DNA from: Cloeon dipterum
Lineage: Eukaryota; Arthropoda; Insecta; Ephemeroptera; Baetidae
Direction of reading: 5' to 3'
DNA: 64,000 bases
NCBI RefSeq assembly: GCF_949628265.1
Contig: NC_088787.1
Location: 2,160,501-2,224,500 of the forward strand
The position numbers were made by a program, and so were the translations under genes. The notes below the pieces were generated by a model that searched no databases, had not been told where the DNA came from, and was given only the letters and a program-made list of their open reading frames with translations. The first letter of the stretch is position 1. Every line of letters starts with the position of its first letter. Positions 45,516-57,256 of this stretch are shown one piece after another.

Positions 45516-46483
45516 TCCTGCCTGCGTGTCCGAATTAAATATTGCTTATGTTCAATGATTTCTGTGAAGTCTTCTTAAGGGTCCGGAGGCGAGTCAATTA
45601 AAAATGTAAATAAGACGTCTTCGAAAAATTAGGCTAAAGTTTGAAACTGTTTTATTTCTGGAAAGATGCATGGTTGTGTAAAGTAAAGATTAAAATTGTA
45701 TTCGCTTAGAAATCAATGTAACGTATTATTAACTATTTTTTGAATAAATTTAGTGAAAATACATAATATTCTGGTGTTTCTTTTGTATCTCGTCCCGTTT
45801 ATTAGTAACCAAATGAATTAGTACACCGTCTGGGCAATTTCACTGTTTGTTGTTGTTCTAAATTTTGGACGCGTGAGACATTCGCACCACCGAGCCATTT
45901 GATTCTTTTGTACGTTGCTGGACATATTCTGGAAGCGATAATTCGTCTTTGAGACGTCTCCGCTGGCAGTTTTTAATTTAATTTCCTTGGTAAATGTCGT
46001 GCGTAAAAATTAAAACTAGGATTTATTTAATTAACAACCGTGTAACTTTCAATTTAAAAATGAATTCCTGAATATTTAAATAAGTTTTCGAGTTGCTGTC
46101 CATTTAAAATAAATAAATACAATTTAATAACTTTTAACATTAACATTGGGACACAGAAACAGTTCTACGCTTTGTGCCCGCGATTTTTCAATTAATAATT
46201 GGTAATAGTTAGGAGCAACAGAGAAAAAACGATCGTCACGTTTTGATTTTTATAAAAGATTTTCATATTTGTGTTTTATTGTTTCCTCCTTTCCAAATTA
46301 TTAGGTTTTTTGGCAGAGATGGTCGCATTGTTGATTTATCGTAACTTACGTGGCAGTTGTACCATATGCTACTATTTTGATCGATACGGTGCAAATCTGA
46401 ATTATCACCGTCGGTCGGCTGGCAATGAGTTGCGTCTTCCGCCACCGCTTCTGCAAACGCATTAAATATTCCGTGCTCACAGC
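45516..46483. other. AT-rich DNA, nothing recognised
   Basis: No splice-flanked exon or repeat match within the window was found. Confidence 0.45.
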
Positions 46484-46612
46484 TTTTTATTACAAAAAAA
46501 AATTCGAGTCCACGAGAGAGCAATGATGAGCGAGAGTCTGCCGGAAATAGAGCATTTTTCCTGATGTGATTGCGACAAATAATTAAATTTCTTTGCATAA
46601 AATATTTTTAAT
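46484..46612. repeat. Short repeat shared with 52155-52292
   Basis: TTTATTACAAAAAAAA, ACGAGAGAGCAATGATGAGC, GAGAGTCTGCCGGAAATAGA and GCGACAAATAATT are common to both copies. Each copy touches a broken Yellow gene: here it precedes an exon 1 remnant, and at 52155 it interrupts exon 2. Confidence 0.65.
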
Positions 46613-46614
46613 AT

Positions 46615-46885
46615 CAGGTCTTCGAGTGGCCAGATGGATTGGGCTACGAGTGGCCGTCGGAGGCGGTCAGGACACAGGCCTTGAAAGACAGAATTTAAAA
46701 AGCAGAAAATATTTCTCCTCGTTACATGGCTATGTCTTCGGTCGGCTCCCTCCGCAACGGAACTCGAACTGCTAATCCGGAAGTAGTTGGATACTGGACA
46801 GCAATTAGAACATTTAGCATGCTGATGGACAACCACCGAAATCATCCCGGCTGTAAACAAATCAATGCTATTAAAATGGACGTGA
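46615..46885 (+). pseudogene. Yellow/MRJP relic: exon 1 fused to the end of exon 2
   Basis: One frame reads QVFEWPDGLGYEWPSEAVRT, a TAA stop, ENISPRYMAM, and then without any intron SLRNGTRTANPEVVGYWTA and MLMDN. The last part belongs to the second half of exon 2 in the intact genes (LRNGIQTANPKLIGRWTA). About 600 bases of exon 1 end, intron and exon 2 start have therefore been deleted. The signal peptide is also missing. A dead copy. Confidence 0.75.
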
Positions 46886-47089
46886 TTTAATTTGTTCCTG
46901 AATTATTTCTTCTTATATTGCGAGCAAACTTAATGTTTGATGAACTTGATAAAAAAAGATCGCACTGCACAGCCTATTAAAAAATAATTTCATTGTTCAT
47001 TGCCCTCTGAAAATTCATTTTTTTTTTTAAATTAAAAATATTTATTTTTAAATCAAACGAAACAATCCGCCATTGCAAGCGTTGAAATC

Positions 47090-47200
47090 TCCAATTGTTT
47101 CGACTCTTTTTTTGCGGCCCAGAGGGTGAAGATGAGCAGTTTTCTGCAGTAGAGGGCGGCGTCGAGGCGGCATTTTTGGTCGGCGGCGTCGTCGGACGAG
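47090..47200. repeat. Inverted repeat pair with 50570-50680
   Basis: AGCGTTGAAATCTCCAA, CGGCCCAGAGGG and CTGCAGTAGAGGGCGGCGTC here appear as their reverse complement at 50570-50680. The pair brackets about 3.4 kb that includes the duplicated Yellow promoter, the orphan exon and the SINE. Confidence 0.6.
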
Positions 47201-47889
47201 AGCAGGGGCTCGAGGGCACACACCCTGGGACCGCACGGGGCCCACGCCGAGCTGACATCAGTTTTCAGGCGTTGTTTTTCCGCCGCGACTCTTTTCTCGC
47301 GGCTACGCAGACCTGTTTAGTGGCCGCGCGCGAGCTGCCGCTCTTCGCGTCGTGACACTGACCTTCCGCAAATGACGGAGAGAGTGAAGCTATTATTCAA
47401 CCGAGCAATTTATTCTGCATAAATTATTGGCACTTTAATAATCTCTTTTTTAATTCAGTTTAAATGATTTTCAAAAGGGTCACAGGTAGGATTCAAATAT
47501 TTTCACCACCTTTTTTAACATTTATATTTCATTTATTCCGTGTGCAATTTTAATTTTTATCGTTAACAGTTTTAGAAAATGTTAAGATCTATCATCACAT
47601 CAGATGTCATCGATCGTGAATTGAGACAAAATACTACTTATACTTGCATGATGACGTATATTTAATTCATTAGTTCTTGCAGATCTAGTTTTGACATTAA
47701 TTTCACGAATTAAATATTTTGGTTTGCTTAATAGTAGCTGATTAGATGGAGCGAGACACGGTGTGAAGGCGGTTCATCCTTTTTTGCTCTCGAGAGTAAT
47801 GACGAAAAGGTAAATTAGCAGCTTTTGTTATGAGAGGTAATACGTTTGGTCCACCTCACTGCACTCAACGAGAGAACGTTTCCCTCAAC

Positions 47890-48550
47890 AGATTGCTTCA
47901 CCGGTGCAAGGGACACTATCATTTTCCTCTGGTTTTTCTGGATGAGCGAGCGATCACTGCGGTACAATACTTTTTCTCTCCTCTGCGCCGGAGCGAACTC
48001 AATTGCGGCAAAACTCGACTGATCTTATTTGACACCCGAAAACGGAGCAGAAAGCAGCGCTGGCGACACCAAAAGAGGCGAGATAGAGTGCTGCAGTAAT
48101 GAAATTGTAGGGTATCTCCTTTTAAGTGCATTCAACTGCGTGAAACAATGTTTACACTTTAATTCAAGCAGAAGTAATGAGTTTAACAGGCCACTCTTTG
48201 GCTTTTAAATAGTAAATAAATGTCACACATGCATGGTTAACCAGTATCGAAATACAAAATGCCAAATAATTTGTGAAAATTGATGGCCGAATTTCATCTC
48301 TAAATGGAAATCAAATTAAAATAGCTTAAAATAAGGGAAATTAAATCTCTACTACGTGCAGTATGAGCTTTTTTACTGCTTTCACAGCTGTCAATTCCTT
48401 AAGGGGCCAAAATGAAGAGATGCACAAAAAGTGTAATGGCTATTTTGCGGCACGTCACGTGACTCGATTCGCAGGCCGACGAGGCCTCCCACACCGCTCG
48501 GCACAGCACACAACGAAAAGCGGAGCTCAGGGAGCGACACGACCGTCAGG
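47890..48550 (+). promoter_or_regulatory. Split copy of a Yellow-gene promoter and leader exon
   Basis: The 5' part (GGACACTATCATTTTCCTCT, GGATGAGCGAGCGATCACTG) matches 50925-51000. The 3' part (GACTCGATTCGCAGGCCGAC, AGCTCAGGGAGCGACACGAC) ends at the donor GTAAGTCC at 48551 and matches 51020-51109. About 470 bases separate the two halves here. No Yellow coding exon follows, so this is a promoter left behind by, or copied without, its gene. Confidence 0.6.
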
Positions 48551-48769
48551 GTAAGTCCGCTCTCTTACTATATTTTGCCGGAATCGGTGAATTATAAGAC
48601 TTTTTATGATTTGTCAAATCACAGAATAACTTCTTAAGAAACGGATCTAAACGCAATATTTACTTGCAACCATTAATAATGATAAATAATTCTATTATTT
48701 ACCCAACCATGGCAAAACCTTAATTTTTCTATGAAATTTATATTTATTAATTCAAAGGTTGGGAAATCC

Positions 48770-49155
48770 CTTGGTGTTAGAAGCCGCTAACAGATTGCTC
48801 CACTGAAGACTTTCGATTTTACTGCTCTTCTCGATGCGATTGCAGACTCAATATCCCGCCACATGTAATTCTTCACTTAATATGTTTTATTTAGACGAAA
48901 TGAAAGCATTAATCGATTAAACCAAATCGTAGTACAAACGTAAAACATTTTTTTTATCTAGAATAAAAAATATATTTTTCGACACGTTTTTTTGCCAAAA
49001 TATAGGTGAACTGATTTTTATTTTCTGCACTTCTAAGGAAATAATTCTAGACATAGGCAGAAAGCACAGCAGAATCCGGATTACATATCTTAAATCACAG
49101 CACAAAAGTTCTTTTAAATCAAAAGAAAGCACTGCCTCCATCTAATGGTGGATTC
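48770..49155. mobile_element. Decayed TTGCATAAACCC-type element
   Basis: GAAGCCGCTAACAGATTGCTCC, TGCAGACTCAATATC and TTCTTCACTTAATATGTTTTAT correspond to the left half of 7402-7811. The right half (CTGCCTCCATCTAATGGTGG) is heavily mutated. Confidence 0.5.
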
Positions 49156-49225
49156 CAAAATAGGGCTAATTTTTGTTTTGGATTATAATATTAAAATATT
49201 AAAATGACAACATCAAGAAAATTAC

Positions 49226-49379
49226 CTGGTGAGGCCTCGAAGATGTAAGACTTTACTCCGACTGCAGCCTTCAAAATACTAAATCTTGGCTTTCTATTTT
49301 CATCAAACACCGTCATCCAGAGAGTTCCACTTTGGTCCAAGGCAAAAGTAAAGGGCGAATAAGTAATCAATCCAGCGAC
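49226..49379 (-). pseudogene. Orphan Yellow/MRJP exon 3
   Basis: The minus strand reads AGLITYSPFTFALDQSGTLW, MTVFDENRKPRFSILKAA and IFEASPG. It is flanked by an acceptor (GGTTTTAG) and a GTAATT donor, begins in phase 0 and ends in phase 1. Length and phases are those of exon 3 in the intact genes (56308-56467, 62484-62625), and the frame is open. No exon 2 upstream or exon 4 downstream is visible on this strand, and the neighbours are on the plus strand. It is probably the remnant of an inverted or rearranged gene copy. Confidence 0.7.
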
Positions 49380-49954
49380 CTAAAACCAAGCAAAGCACTG
49401 ATTGGTTGATTTAGAATTTCCGATTTTGACTGGAAAAAATAGAGCAAATTTTCTTGATTTTTGTTAAATTTCATCTCGCGCGTGAGCTAATAACTTTTAG
49501 ACAGCGTTAAACTAAGAGAACGATAGTTCTTTTTTCCTGCAACATCTCCCTTCAGTCTCGAATGACAACTTTTAATTTTTCATTTCATGACTCTACAATA
49601 TTTGGTCCACATTGTTCAGCATCAACAAAACAAATTCACTCGAATCTTTAAGTCAAACAGGGCTCTTGCCAAAAATAAAAAATGAAAATAAAAACAGACG
49701 AGATGAAGAAGGAGTAGAATAACTTAGCCGCGATGAATTTAAAATTATCACAGTTGAAGTGAGTATATTGTTATTATTAGCATTATTTCCTGAAAAACAA
49801 CTTATTTCCATTCTTCACCAGACACTTATGTATCATTGTTATCTTTGAAGCGTTTTTTATTGTCTCATCGATTACAGTGTAGTATCAGCAATGTTGAGCA
49901 GCGAATGCGTTCTTGGTTGAGACCGCTGATATACCTTCAATAAATCGGGGTGTT

Positions 49955-50130
49955 TCGGGGAGCCAGACCAGCTCAGTGGGTTAACGCATGAGGCGTTGAC
50001 GAGGGTTTGGGTTCGAGACGGGATACACACATGACAAATCTCCCCAATATGATTAGAAAGGAACTATATAATTATGAGTCATGTGTAGTTCAGGCTTCCT
50101 ATCGGTTCCTTTTTATTGTACAGCTAATTG
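49955..50130 (+). mobile_element. tRNA-derived SINE candidate
   Basis: An A-box-like AGCTCAGTGGGTTAACGC near 49970 and a B-box-like GGTTCGAGAC near 50010 have the spacing of an internal RNA polymerase III promoter. A non-tRNA body follows. Clover folding is incomplete, so this is not a functional tRNA gene. No poly(A) tail or target duplication was resolved. Confidence 0.5.
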
Positions 50131-50924
50131 AAGGGACAGAGGCCTCTTTGCGTGATTGATTTTTTTGCGCATTCGAGGTAGTTTCTCGTTGCATTGAATT
50201 TTCTATAATAATTGTCTAAAATTTCTTCAATAATTCCTTTTTATGTGTAGTAATTAGGCTATTTTGGCCGAAATAATATTTAAGATTTAAACGCAAAACT
50301 TTGTTGTGTTGGTTGTGACAAATTTAAAGGTATAGGAAAGTATAATGTCAAATAAAATATCAAATTGATATTTTAAAAAAATACTTTTCGTCCATAAGGT
50401 AGCTCAAAGCGTCAAAAACAAATTATTAAAAAATAAATAAACGTGCTGCCCAAATGAGGTTTGTAAATATGATCAATACATTTTTCAAACTCTGTTCAAT
50501 TTGATAAATGAGGACGGTAAAAAGAATTTAATTCGATTTCCCTATCATAATCGGAATCCATTTGATTTTTTCAATGCCGCTTCGACGCCGCCCTCTACTG
50601 CAGCCAACTGCTAAACTTTGCCCTCTGGGCCGTCAAAAGCGAGTCGAGTTATTTGGAGATTTCAACGCTTGAAATTACTTTTGGTTTCTTTTCTTTTACA
50701 AATTACTTGTCTATATATTTGTTTAATTTCAAACAAAATACATCTGTTATAGAGTGTGCCGAAAACTAAATTTAAAAAAGCAGTCGAGTGATCAGTTTTT
50801 TATTTTTAATCAATCATCACGATATCAAAAATAAATAAACGAAATAATTTGGGAAGCGAATAAATCTTCTCTATTTTTTATTTATTCACGAAAAAATTAC
50901 TGAATTACTTGTTTGGCATAAAGG

Positions 50925-51109
50925 ACACTATCATTTTCGTCTGGCTTTTCTGGATGAGCGAGCGATCACTGCGCTGTTCGACTTTTTTCCTCCTCCTCGC
51001 CGGTGCTCCCTCAAACGATGACTCGATTCGCAGGCCGACGAGGCCTCCCACACCACTCGGCACAGCACACAACGAAAAGCGGAGCTCAGGGAGCGACGCG
51101 TCCGTCAGG
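50925..51109 (+). promoter_or_regulatory. Promoter/leader exon of the Yellow pseudogene at 51311
   Basis: GC-rich non-coding sequence ends at the donor AGG|GTAAGTCC (51110). The next acceptor (AATTCAG, about 51285) opens the exon that carries the ATG at 51311. The same leader is duplicated at 47890-48550. Confidence 0.5.
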
Positions 51110-51310
51110 GTAAGTCCGCTCTCTTGCTATATTTTTGGGAATCGGTAAGACTTTTTAATGATTAGTCAAATTACACAATATCTTCTTAAGAAATGGATCT
51201 AAATGCAATACTAACTCGCAACCTATTATTTATCAAAAGCCATGGCAAAGCATTAATTTTTCAATGAAATTTGATTTTTTAATTCAGAAGTTTTGGAAAA
51301 GGCTGGAAGC

Positions 51311-52158
51311 ATGAGTCCGTTCTTGTGCGCCATTTTCTTGCTCGGATTTTCCTCCCTGGCCACCGCCGCCAACTTCACTCAAGTCTACCAGTGGAATAAA
51401 ATGGACTACGATTACTCGTCAAGGGCGAGCAGGACACAGGCCTTCAAAGATAAAATTTTCAAACCAGGGAATATTGAACCTCTTTTCATGGCTGTGTACG
51501 GACCAAGGATCTTCCTCAGCCTGCATCAATACAATAAAAATAATCCGGTGACTCTGGTGTCCTTGCCGACTAGCAGCGAGTCATCTGCACCCCCCAAGCT
51601 CACTCCGTTTCCTTCGTGGGACAGGCAAGTAAGTAACAAAAATAAATGCAGTTTGTTGTACTTTTAACGGGGAAATGTAGTTGTTCTAAATCTGCAAAGA
51701 GAAGCATGCACTATGTGTTCTCGGAAGGTTTCACAAAAATAGATATTGCAGATCGCGCTATTCTTGGCCATTTTTCCACGTGGTTGCGTTGAAATACAAA
51801 ATTGTCAGTTTTACTCTGTTTTAAGAGAGCGGATAAATTCCTTTGTTTGCAGGAGTATGGAAACTGAAACAACATTGAAGTAGCAAAAGGCCTGGAGGTG
51901 GATTCTGTTGGAAGGCTGTGGGTGTTCGACGACGGTAGCTCCTTTTTGACTTGTCCAACAACCATCTCACCGAATTTTTTCACCGGTTTTCTTTTTCCAA
52001 CTTGATGCACGACTTGGTGATCGACGAAATGACCAACGAAATCTTCGCCTACATCATGCGGTGGGAAGAAACACAAATTGTCGTGTTTAGTCTGGACAGA
52101 AACCAACCTTGGATGGTGGAGACGCCAAGAATTAGGTCCTACTCCCTTGCCCTGTCCC
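51311..52158 (+). pseudogene. Yellow/MRJP pseudogene (exon 1 intact, exon 2 broken)
   Basis: Exon 1 (51311-51628) is open: MSPFLCAIFLLGFSSLATAA signal-peptide region, RTQAFKDKIF, GNIEPLFMAVYGPRIFLSL, PPKLTPFPSWD. Exon 2 starts at 51853. It has a TGA in place of the conserved cysteine codon (GN-stop instead of GNC), and then GLEVDSVGRLWVFDDG. It next loses about ten codons with a frameshift before FDLSNNHL and MHDLVIDEMTNEIFAYI. At 52155 the shared short repeat replaces the remainder (after SLALSP). No exons 3-4 follow. The exon 1 product is closest to that of the exon at 647-964. Confidence 0.85.
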
Positions 52159-52292
52159 CTTTATTACAAAAAAAATTTCGAGTCGACGAGAGAGCAATGA
52201 TGAGCGAGAGTCTGCCGGAAATAGAGCATTTTTCCTGATATGAATGCGACAAATAATTTAATTTCTTTTCATTAAAAAATATTGTTAATAAA
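52155..52292. repeat. Short repeat shared with 46484-46612
   Basis: See the copy at 46484. Here it abuts the truncated Yellow exon 2 exactly where homology to the intact genes ends. Confidence 0.65.
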
Positions 52293-54600
52293 ACCCCATG
52301 CAACTTGCTTGGCATTCGTGCCACGCACGTTGCATAGCAGCCTACAATCGCACGTTCAAAATCACCATAAAGGCGAACGTCAATATCATTGCGTTCATAT
52401 TTTGGATTTAAAATAAATTAAACCCTGATTTCTAAACTAATTATGTAATCTGTCATTATTGTATATGATAATTACCATTTTTTGTTATTTCTTTCGAATA
52501 ATTTTAGATATCAGACGCTTAAAAAATTGATTTTTTGGGGAAATTGTAAATTTTGATCGGACGATGGAGTCGACGGAAGGAAATTAAAACTTCTTGGTGT
52601 CTAAAATATTCTTCTTGACACTCGTACGGCAATCCAAAGAGGCCTTTTTGTTTCCCACATTCAGACGCCAGACGCCATCTTGGATTTATCTCACATATGG
52701 GCCTATTGCTGATCCACTTCTCATCAAAATGCGTTGTATTTTTTAAGAAAACAGCATTTTATCCTAAAATATGCGCTCAAGTTGAAGTAAAAAAAATTAT
52801 TGGACTCACGCGTTGTATTGATTGGTTTTCGTGTTTTATTTTCAAACAGGATCTGCGTCAGAGGTCGATAAGAAGAAGCTAAAATAGAAGCCGGCCTAAC
52901 CGCAGAAACATGAGACATGAAAACTCGGTCGCAACTCAAACAATTTTCACCACAAATCGAAAATTAAATGTTAAAATGATGGAAATACGGGAAATTATGG
53001 GGAGAGGAAGGCTCTAAAATGCGAAACATGCAATTTATATTTTAATGTGTAAGTTTTTATGCACTTGAATTGCTTGAATTGAGTCCTTACGTTCGGAGTC
53101 GCGTGATCAAGTGACTCAACGCATAGATTCACGTCCCTATGATCTTTTGCCATATTAAATGAGTTTTCGGCAGCGGCTTTGTGTCCGAATTACTGAAGCC
53201 GCCATCTTCTTAATTGGTGCGTGAAACAAAAAGCGCACGATGAGTTGACCTACAGAAAACATAAGTCGAAACCATGTCCAACTCGGAATTTTTGGCGTTT
53301 TTATGCTGCGTGTTCTCTCAGCACCTAGATTATTCTTTTAAATTTTCGGTTTGATATAACATTGCGTATTCGAACTTTTGAGAAAATAAAAACTGATTTA
53401 CGCAGCAGTCTTGTGAAAGCAGAAACCACCATATATAGGGCTCTGCTTCACTCTTGTTCAGTGGAGGATGTTAAAAATAATTTTTTATCTAAAATGAGTC
53501 AAGAATGGAATTAATAGGAATAAGGAATTATATCGATTTCCTGCGTCGTGCAGAATTGTGGACACATTTTTCCTTGTACGTGCGCGAAGCGAGGGGCAGA
53601 ACACTTCTAATCAAAGTCTGACGCACCCGAATATCCTGCTGCTTCAAAATAAACGCAATTCACAATTGCGGGATGGTTTAAAACGCGCAGAGGTTGAAAA
53701 AAGAGACCGAGGCGTGAATTTTGTGGAGAGAACCGGCGTCGAAAAGAAGAGAAATTACCAGCAACTTGCAGTGGAGCTCAAGTAAATCTACAGCCTGAGG
53801 AAAATTAATTAACATGGTTTCTGTCGTCATTTCTAAAAATAGAGTTTGACTTAGTCGCTGACAACAAACCACCTCAAGCTGATGCAGAAAGTTGCAGTAC
53901 CTGGACCTGTCAATATATATGATCAGAAAATCTCTCGCGTTTTAATTTCCACGCACTGCGTTTGTCTGCTCGCCATTTCCCGGCTTAAATTGGCATCACC
54001 GTTGGGTTATGTGAATCACTGTTAAATCAGAATAAATCAAAGATAATATAGCATTCCGAGAAAACCAAAAAAAGCTTTGATCGGTCATATTGAATTGCTC
54101 AATTTATGGTGAAATTCTTCCTGGTTTTTTGCGACCATAACGTTGAATCATCATCCTATTTTTGTCAAGTATTTTTGTGGTTATGCCGGCATCTATTTTA
54201 GCTATACTGCGTATCGATACCTCTGACGCAAAACATAAAATGAATCATGCATATCCTGTTTGAAAATAAAACGCAAAACCTGTAAAACTTGTGTGATAAA
54301 TAATCCTATAATTTGTTCCTTGCTTAGCCTATAAAGATAACATAACTTGTTGTTTTCTTAAAATGTACATCGCAAATTTGATATGACGTGGTATGTGGAT
54401 AATTTTCAAAAGCCTCGGAGAAAGCGTTGATGTTATTTGAAGTTTGATTTTAAAATTTTGATAGCCAGCATTTTGCTATTTTCAGTTTCAGTTGCTCAGT
54501 TTTCCTTATTTGGTGCGTGCAGGAGATGCTTCCGACTTTTTGGTTTATCGCCTTCTGCGTAATGCATTTTTTATCAAAATCTATGATTGAACTTTAGGTG
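52293..54600. other. Intergenic region with repeat fragments
   Basis: A fragment of repeat M2 lies at about 52605-52715 (CACTCGTACGGCAATCCAAA). At about 52825-52900 a segment (TTTTCAAACAGGATCTGCGTCAG, AGAAGCTAAAATAGAAGCC) is the reverse complement of sequence at about 54185-54270 and 58230-58310. A 75-codon open frame at 53558-53785 is not recognised and has no supporting splice or promoter signal. The left edge of the tandem Yellow duplication is near 54060. Confidence 0.4.
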
Positions 54601-54696
54601 AAATAGTTCCGGGTTGGCTGCTATATTTAAGGCGAGCAAATTTTGTTTCTGCACCATAGTTGCAGTTTCACCGATCCGTTCTTTCCCAACGAGCAG
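54600..54696 (+). promoter_or_regulatory. Promoter and leader exon of the first intact Yellow gene
   Basis: A TATA-like CTATATTTAAGG lies at 54621-54632 after TAGTTCCGGGTTGGC. The leader exon ends at GAGCAG|GTTCGT (54696), and its acceptor TTATTTCAG is at 54878, just before the ATG at 54897. The same arrangement is conserved at the second gene (TAGTTCCGGGTTGGCAGC, CTATTAAAGG). Confidence 0.55.
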
Positions 54697-54896
54697 GTTC
54701 GTATTTCTTTGAAGCAGTTTTGCTACTGTTCGATCTCCTCGTAATCAACATAAATGGCTCTTGATGGATGAAACTATCCTAAATATATGCTTTTGTTAAT
54801 ATTGTTCAATTTTCTGTTTTTTTTTCGCCCAAATAGAAGTTGAGTTGGCACTTCAAATCCATTTCCCACTTATTTCAGTTCGGAAAATTGTGAGTA

Positions 54897-57256
54897 ATGA
54901 ATCATCCTATCTTCTTTGTCATCATTTTGCTCCGCCTTTTGGCCGCCGCTGCCAACCTCACTCAAGTCTTCGAGTGGCCTGATGGATTGGATTTCAAGTG
55001 GCCTTCCGAGGTGAACAGGGCACAGGCCTTGCAAGCTGGAACTTACAAACCAGAGAATATTGAACCTTGTTACATGGCTGTGTTCGGAAAAAGGATCTTC
55101 CTGAGCCTTTATAAAGATAATGGCATTCCGGCGAGTCTGGTGTCTTTGCCGACGAGCAGCGCGTCCTCTGCGTCCCCGAAGCTCACTCCATTTCCCTCGT
55201 TGGACAAACATGTAAGTGCGTATAAGGTAGAGATTAACAATCAGATTGAATAATATGCACTCAGGGAAAACAGTGTTGTCGAATTTTAGTTATTTTTCTA
55301 CTATCATTAAATGGGCAACAACACTCTGCAACTTGAATTTTCTGAACTTCACGTAGTCAGGATCAACGCAAAATATTTTTAAACTCCTTTCAAGGAGATG
55401 ATAGTCCAATAATGTGTGTCTCATGGGAATTTGAAAAAAGTACTGAATTAAAGGTCGTCAGAAGTCTTCTTGAAAAAATAAAAATTAGTTTAGAAAATTC
55501 ATTTTTCTCAAGAAATAGTGCCAAAAGTGAAAATTCGATGTAGATTTATTCTTTAAAATCGCAACAAATGCTTCTTGCAGGAAGACGGAAACTGCGAAAA
55601 AATCCAGTCTGCAAGCGGACTGCAAATGGATGCCACTGGAAAGCTGTGGGTGCTGGACAGCGGTAGCAACAAATGCAATTCAAAAATCTGGACATTCGAC
55701 CTGGCCAACTACGATTACATGAAACTAATTCACCAGTTTTCTTTTCAAAAAATGATGGATGACTTGGTGATTGATGAAACAAGTAACGGAACCTTTGCCT
55801 TCATCGCGGTGCGGGGTGGACAAAACATTGTCGTGTTTAGTTTGGAAAAAAGAAGATCTTGGATAGTGGACACGCCAGGATTACATGTTTTTTCTTTTGC
55901 CCTGTCCCCTAAGGAGGAACCAAGACGACAGCTCTACATCAGCAAATACATCTCCACTGAACTGTATTCAATTTCCGTTGCTGCACTTCGCAACGGAATT
56001 CAAACTGCAAATCCGAAACTAATTGGTAGATGGACAGCAGTACCAAATATTATGCAGATGGGCAACCACGGGACTATGTATGCCACCTTTTGGTGGAAGA
56101 ATTATATACTATCCTGGAACACTTCCCAGCCATTTGAAGAGCAACGTTTTCTTCAGGTAACCAATTTAAATATAAAATTTTTGATTTTGTTATTATTACT
56201 GCATGGTCAATATTTTGATTTGAAGAGTGATGTTTAAGGATCATATATAGCTCCAATTTTAACCTTTGCACTTTGCTAAAATTACAACAGCCTGATACTT
56301 TTTTTAGGTTCGAGAACTGACTACTAGTAGGCCGTTTATTTTTGTCTTGGACTCGTTGGGTAACTTTTGGATGATTGAGCTTAATAAAACAGCGACGAAT
56401 CCAAGGGTCAGACTACTAAAGGCTGTGGCCGGTGCGAATAAGCCATTCATTTTCGAGGCCTTACCAGGTAAGCGTTTGCTTGGAACAAAAGACAATACTT
56501 TTTTGATGCCAAAAATACCCTTCTCGTCAATTTTTTCGCATTTAAAGCAAAGGCAAAGAGCACTTTAATAATAACTAGTAAAATTCAAAAGCCGGTTTTT
56601 ATTTTAGTTACGCTAATATCTATTCCAATCCCCACTAATATGCCTGTTTTACCATGACAGAACCATCCGCGGCCGAATCTGTTAGTGTTTGTGAGGAAAC
56701 TTCCACACCCGAGATGCACCAATATCGGCTGTTACTCATCATTCTGATCTGCACTAACGGACTCAGCGTCGTCTTCTTGAGTTTGATCATTCTCTGGCTC
56801 ATCCTGAGACAGACGAGGAACAATTGCCTTTCGCAAAACACCAACGAGGCCCAGCAAATGTCCGTTTTCCCCGACGAGCCGGCCGAATACCACGAAGTCC
56901 AAGATGATAATTCGAGAAGTGCCGCCACACCTTCCGTTCCGGCCGAGTACGATTACGTCAGCCCCGTAGAAGGACTGTACGAAGAAGTCAAATACGGCCA
57001 GATCGTGGCCACGCCCCCTGCTCCTAGTCTCTACGAGCGGCCGATTTGTCTCAGCCCGGAATTGTCGAAAAGAGTGAGAGCAATGCCTGAGAGGCCGAGG
57101 ACGTTCGAGGATTTTGGAGAGGCGCCTCGTCCTCCAGTCGAGGACGATGCTCAACAGGAACCTCTGTACGATGACGTTGCACCGGCCACTCCCACGACAC
57201 CATCTTGCGGAGACACTACTTTTGAGTCGGCGCAGTACCTGCAAATCCTGCCATAA
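54897..57256 (+). CDS. Membrane-anchored Yellow/MRJP protein with tyrosine-rich cytoplasmic tail, 548 aa
   Basis: Exons 54897-55211, 55581-56156, 56308-56467 and 56661-57256; all junction phases agree. Residues 1-20 are a signal peptide. Residues about 21-350 are a Yellow/MRJP domain with FKWPSEVNRAQAL, PENIEPCYMAVFG, LWVLDSGSNKCNSKIWTFDL, DDLVIDE, FALSP, STELYSI, MYATFWWKNY and FIFVLDSLGNFW. Yellow family members are normally secreted and end near here. Exon 4 adds a short stalk, a membrane helix (about 374-399, FLSLIILWLIL), basic RQTRNN, and a tail of about 149 residues. Tyrosines at 427, 447, 457, 462, 520 and 543 sit in YxxV/I contexts (YHEV, YDYV, YEEV, YGQI, YDDV, YLQI); Tyr475 is in SLYERP. 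EVKYGQI fits an ITIM-like pattern, and YxxV/I also fits AP-2 endocytic signals. Function is inferred: a cell-surface receptor or anchored ligand. Confidence 0.88.

Noticed and set aside
47095..47355. Open frames on both strands near 47.1 kb
   Set aside because: The region is a GC-rich repeat shared in reverse orientation with 50.6 kb, and the frame is not preserved there.
49955..50030. Functional tRNA gene
   Set aside because: The A-box and B-box are present, but a complete cloverleaf with acceptor stem could not be formed.
53558..53785. 75-codon open frame in the 52-54 kb intergenic region
   Set aside because: No recognisable family, no signal peptide, no splice context, and not retained in the duplicated upstream region of the second Yellow gene.
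56732..57244. 170-codon minus-strand open frame opposite the tyrosine tail exon (and its equivalent at 62811-63323)
   Set aside because: Antisense of a conserved coding exon; no splice sites or start signals. Its presence in both paralogs follows from sense-strand conservation.
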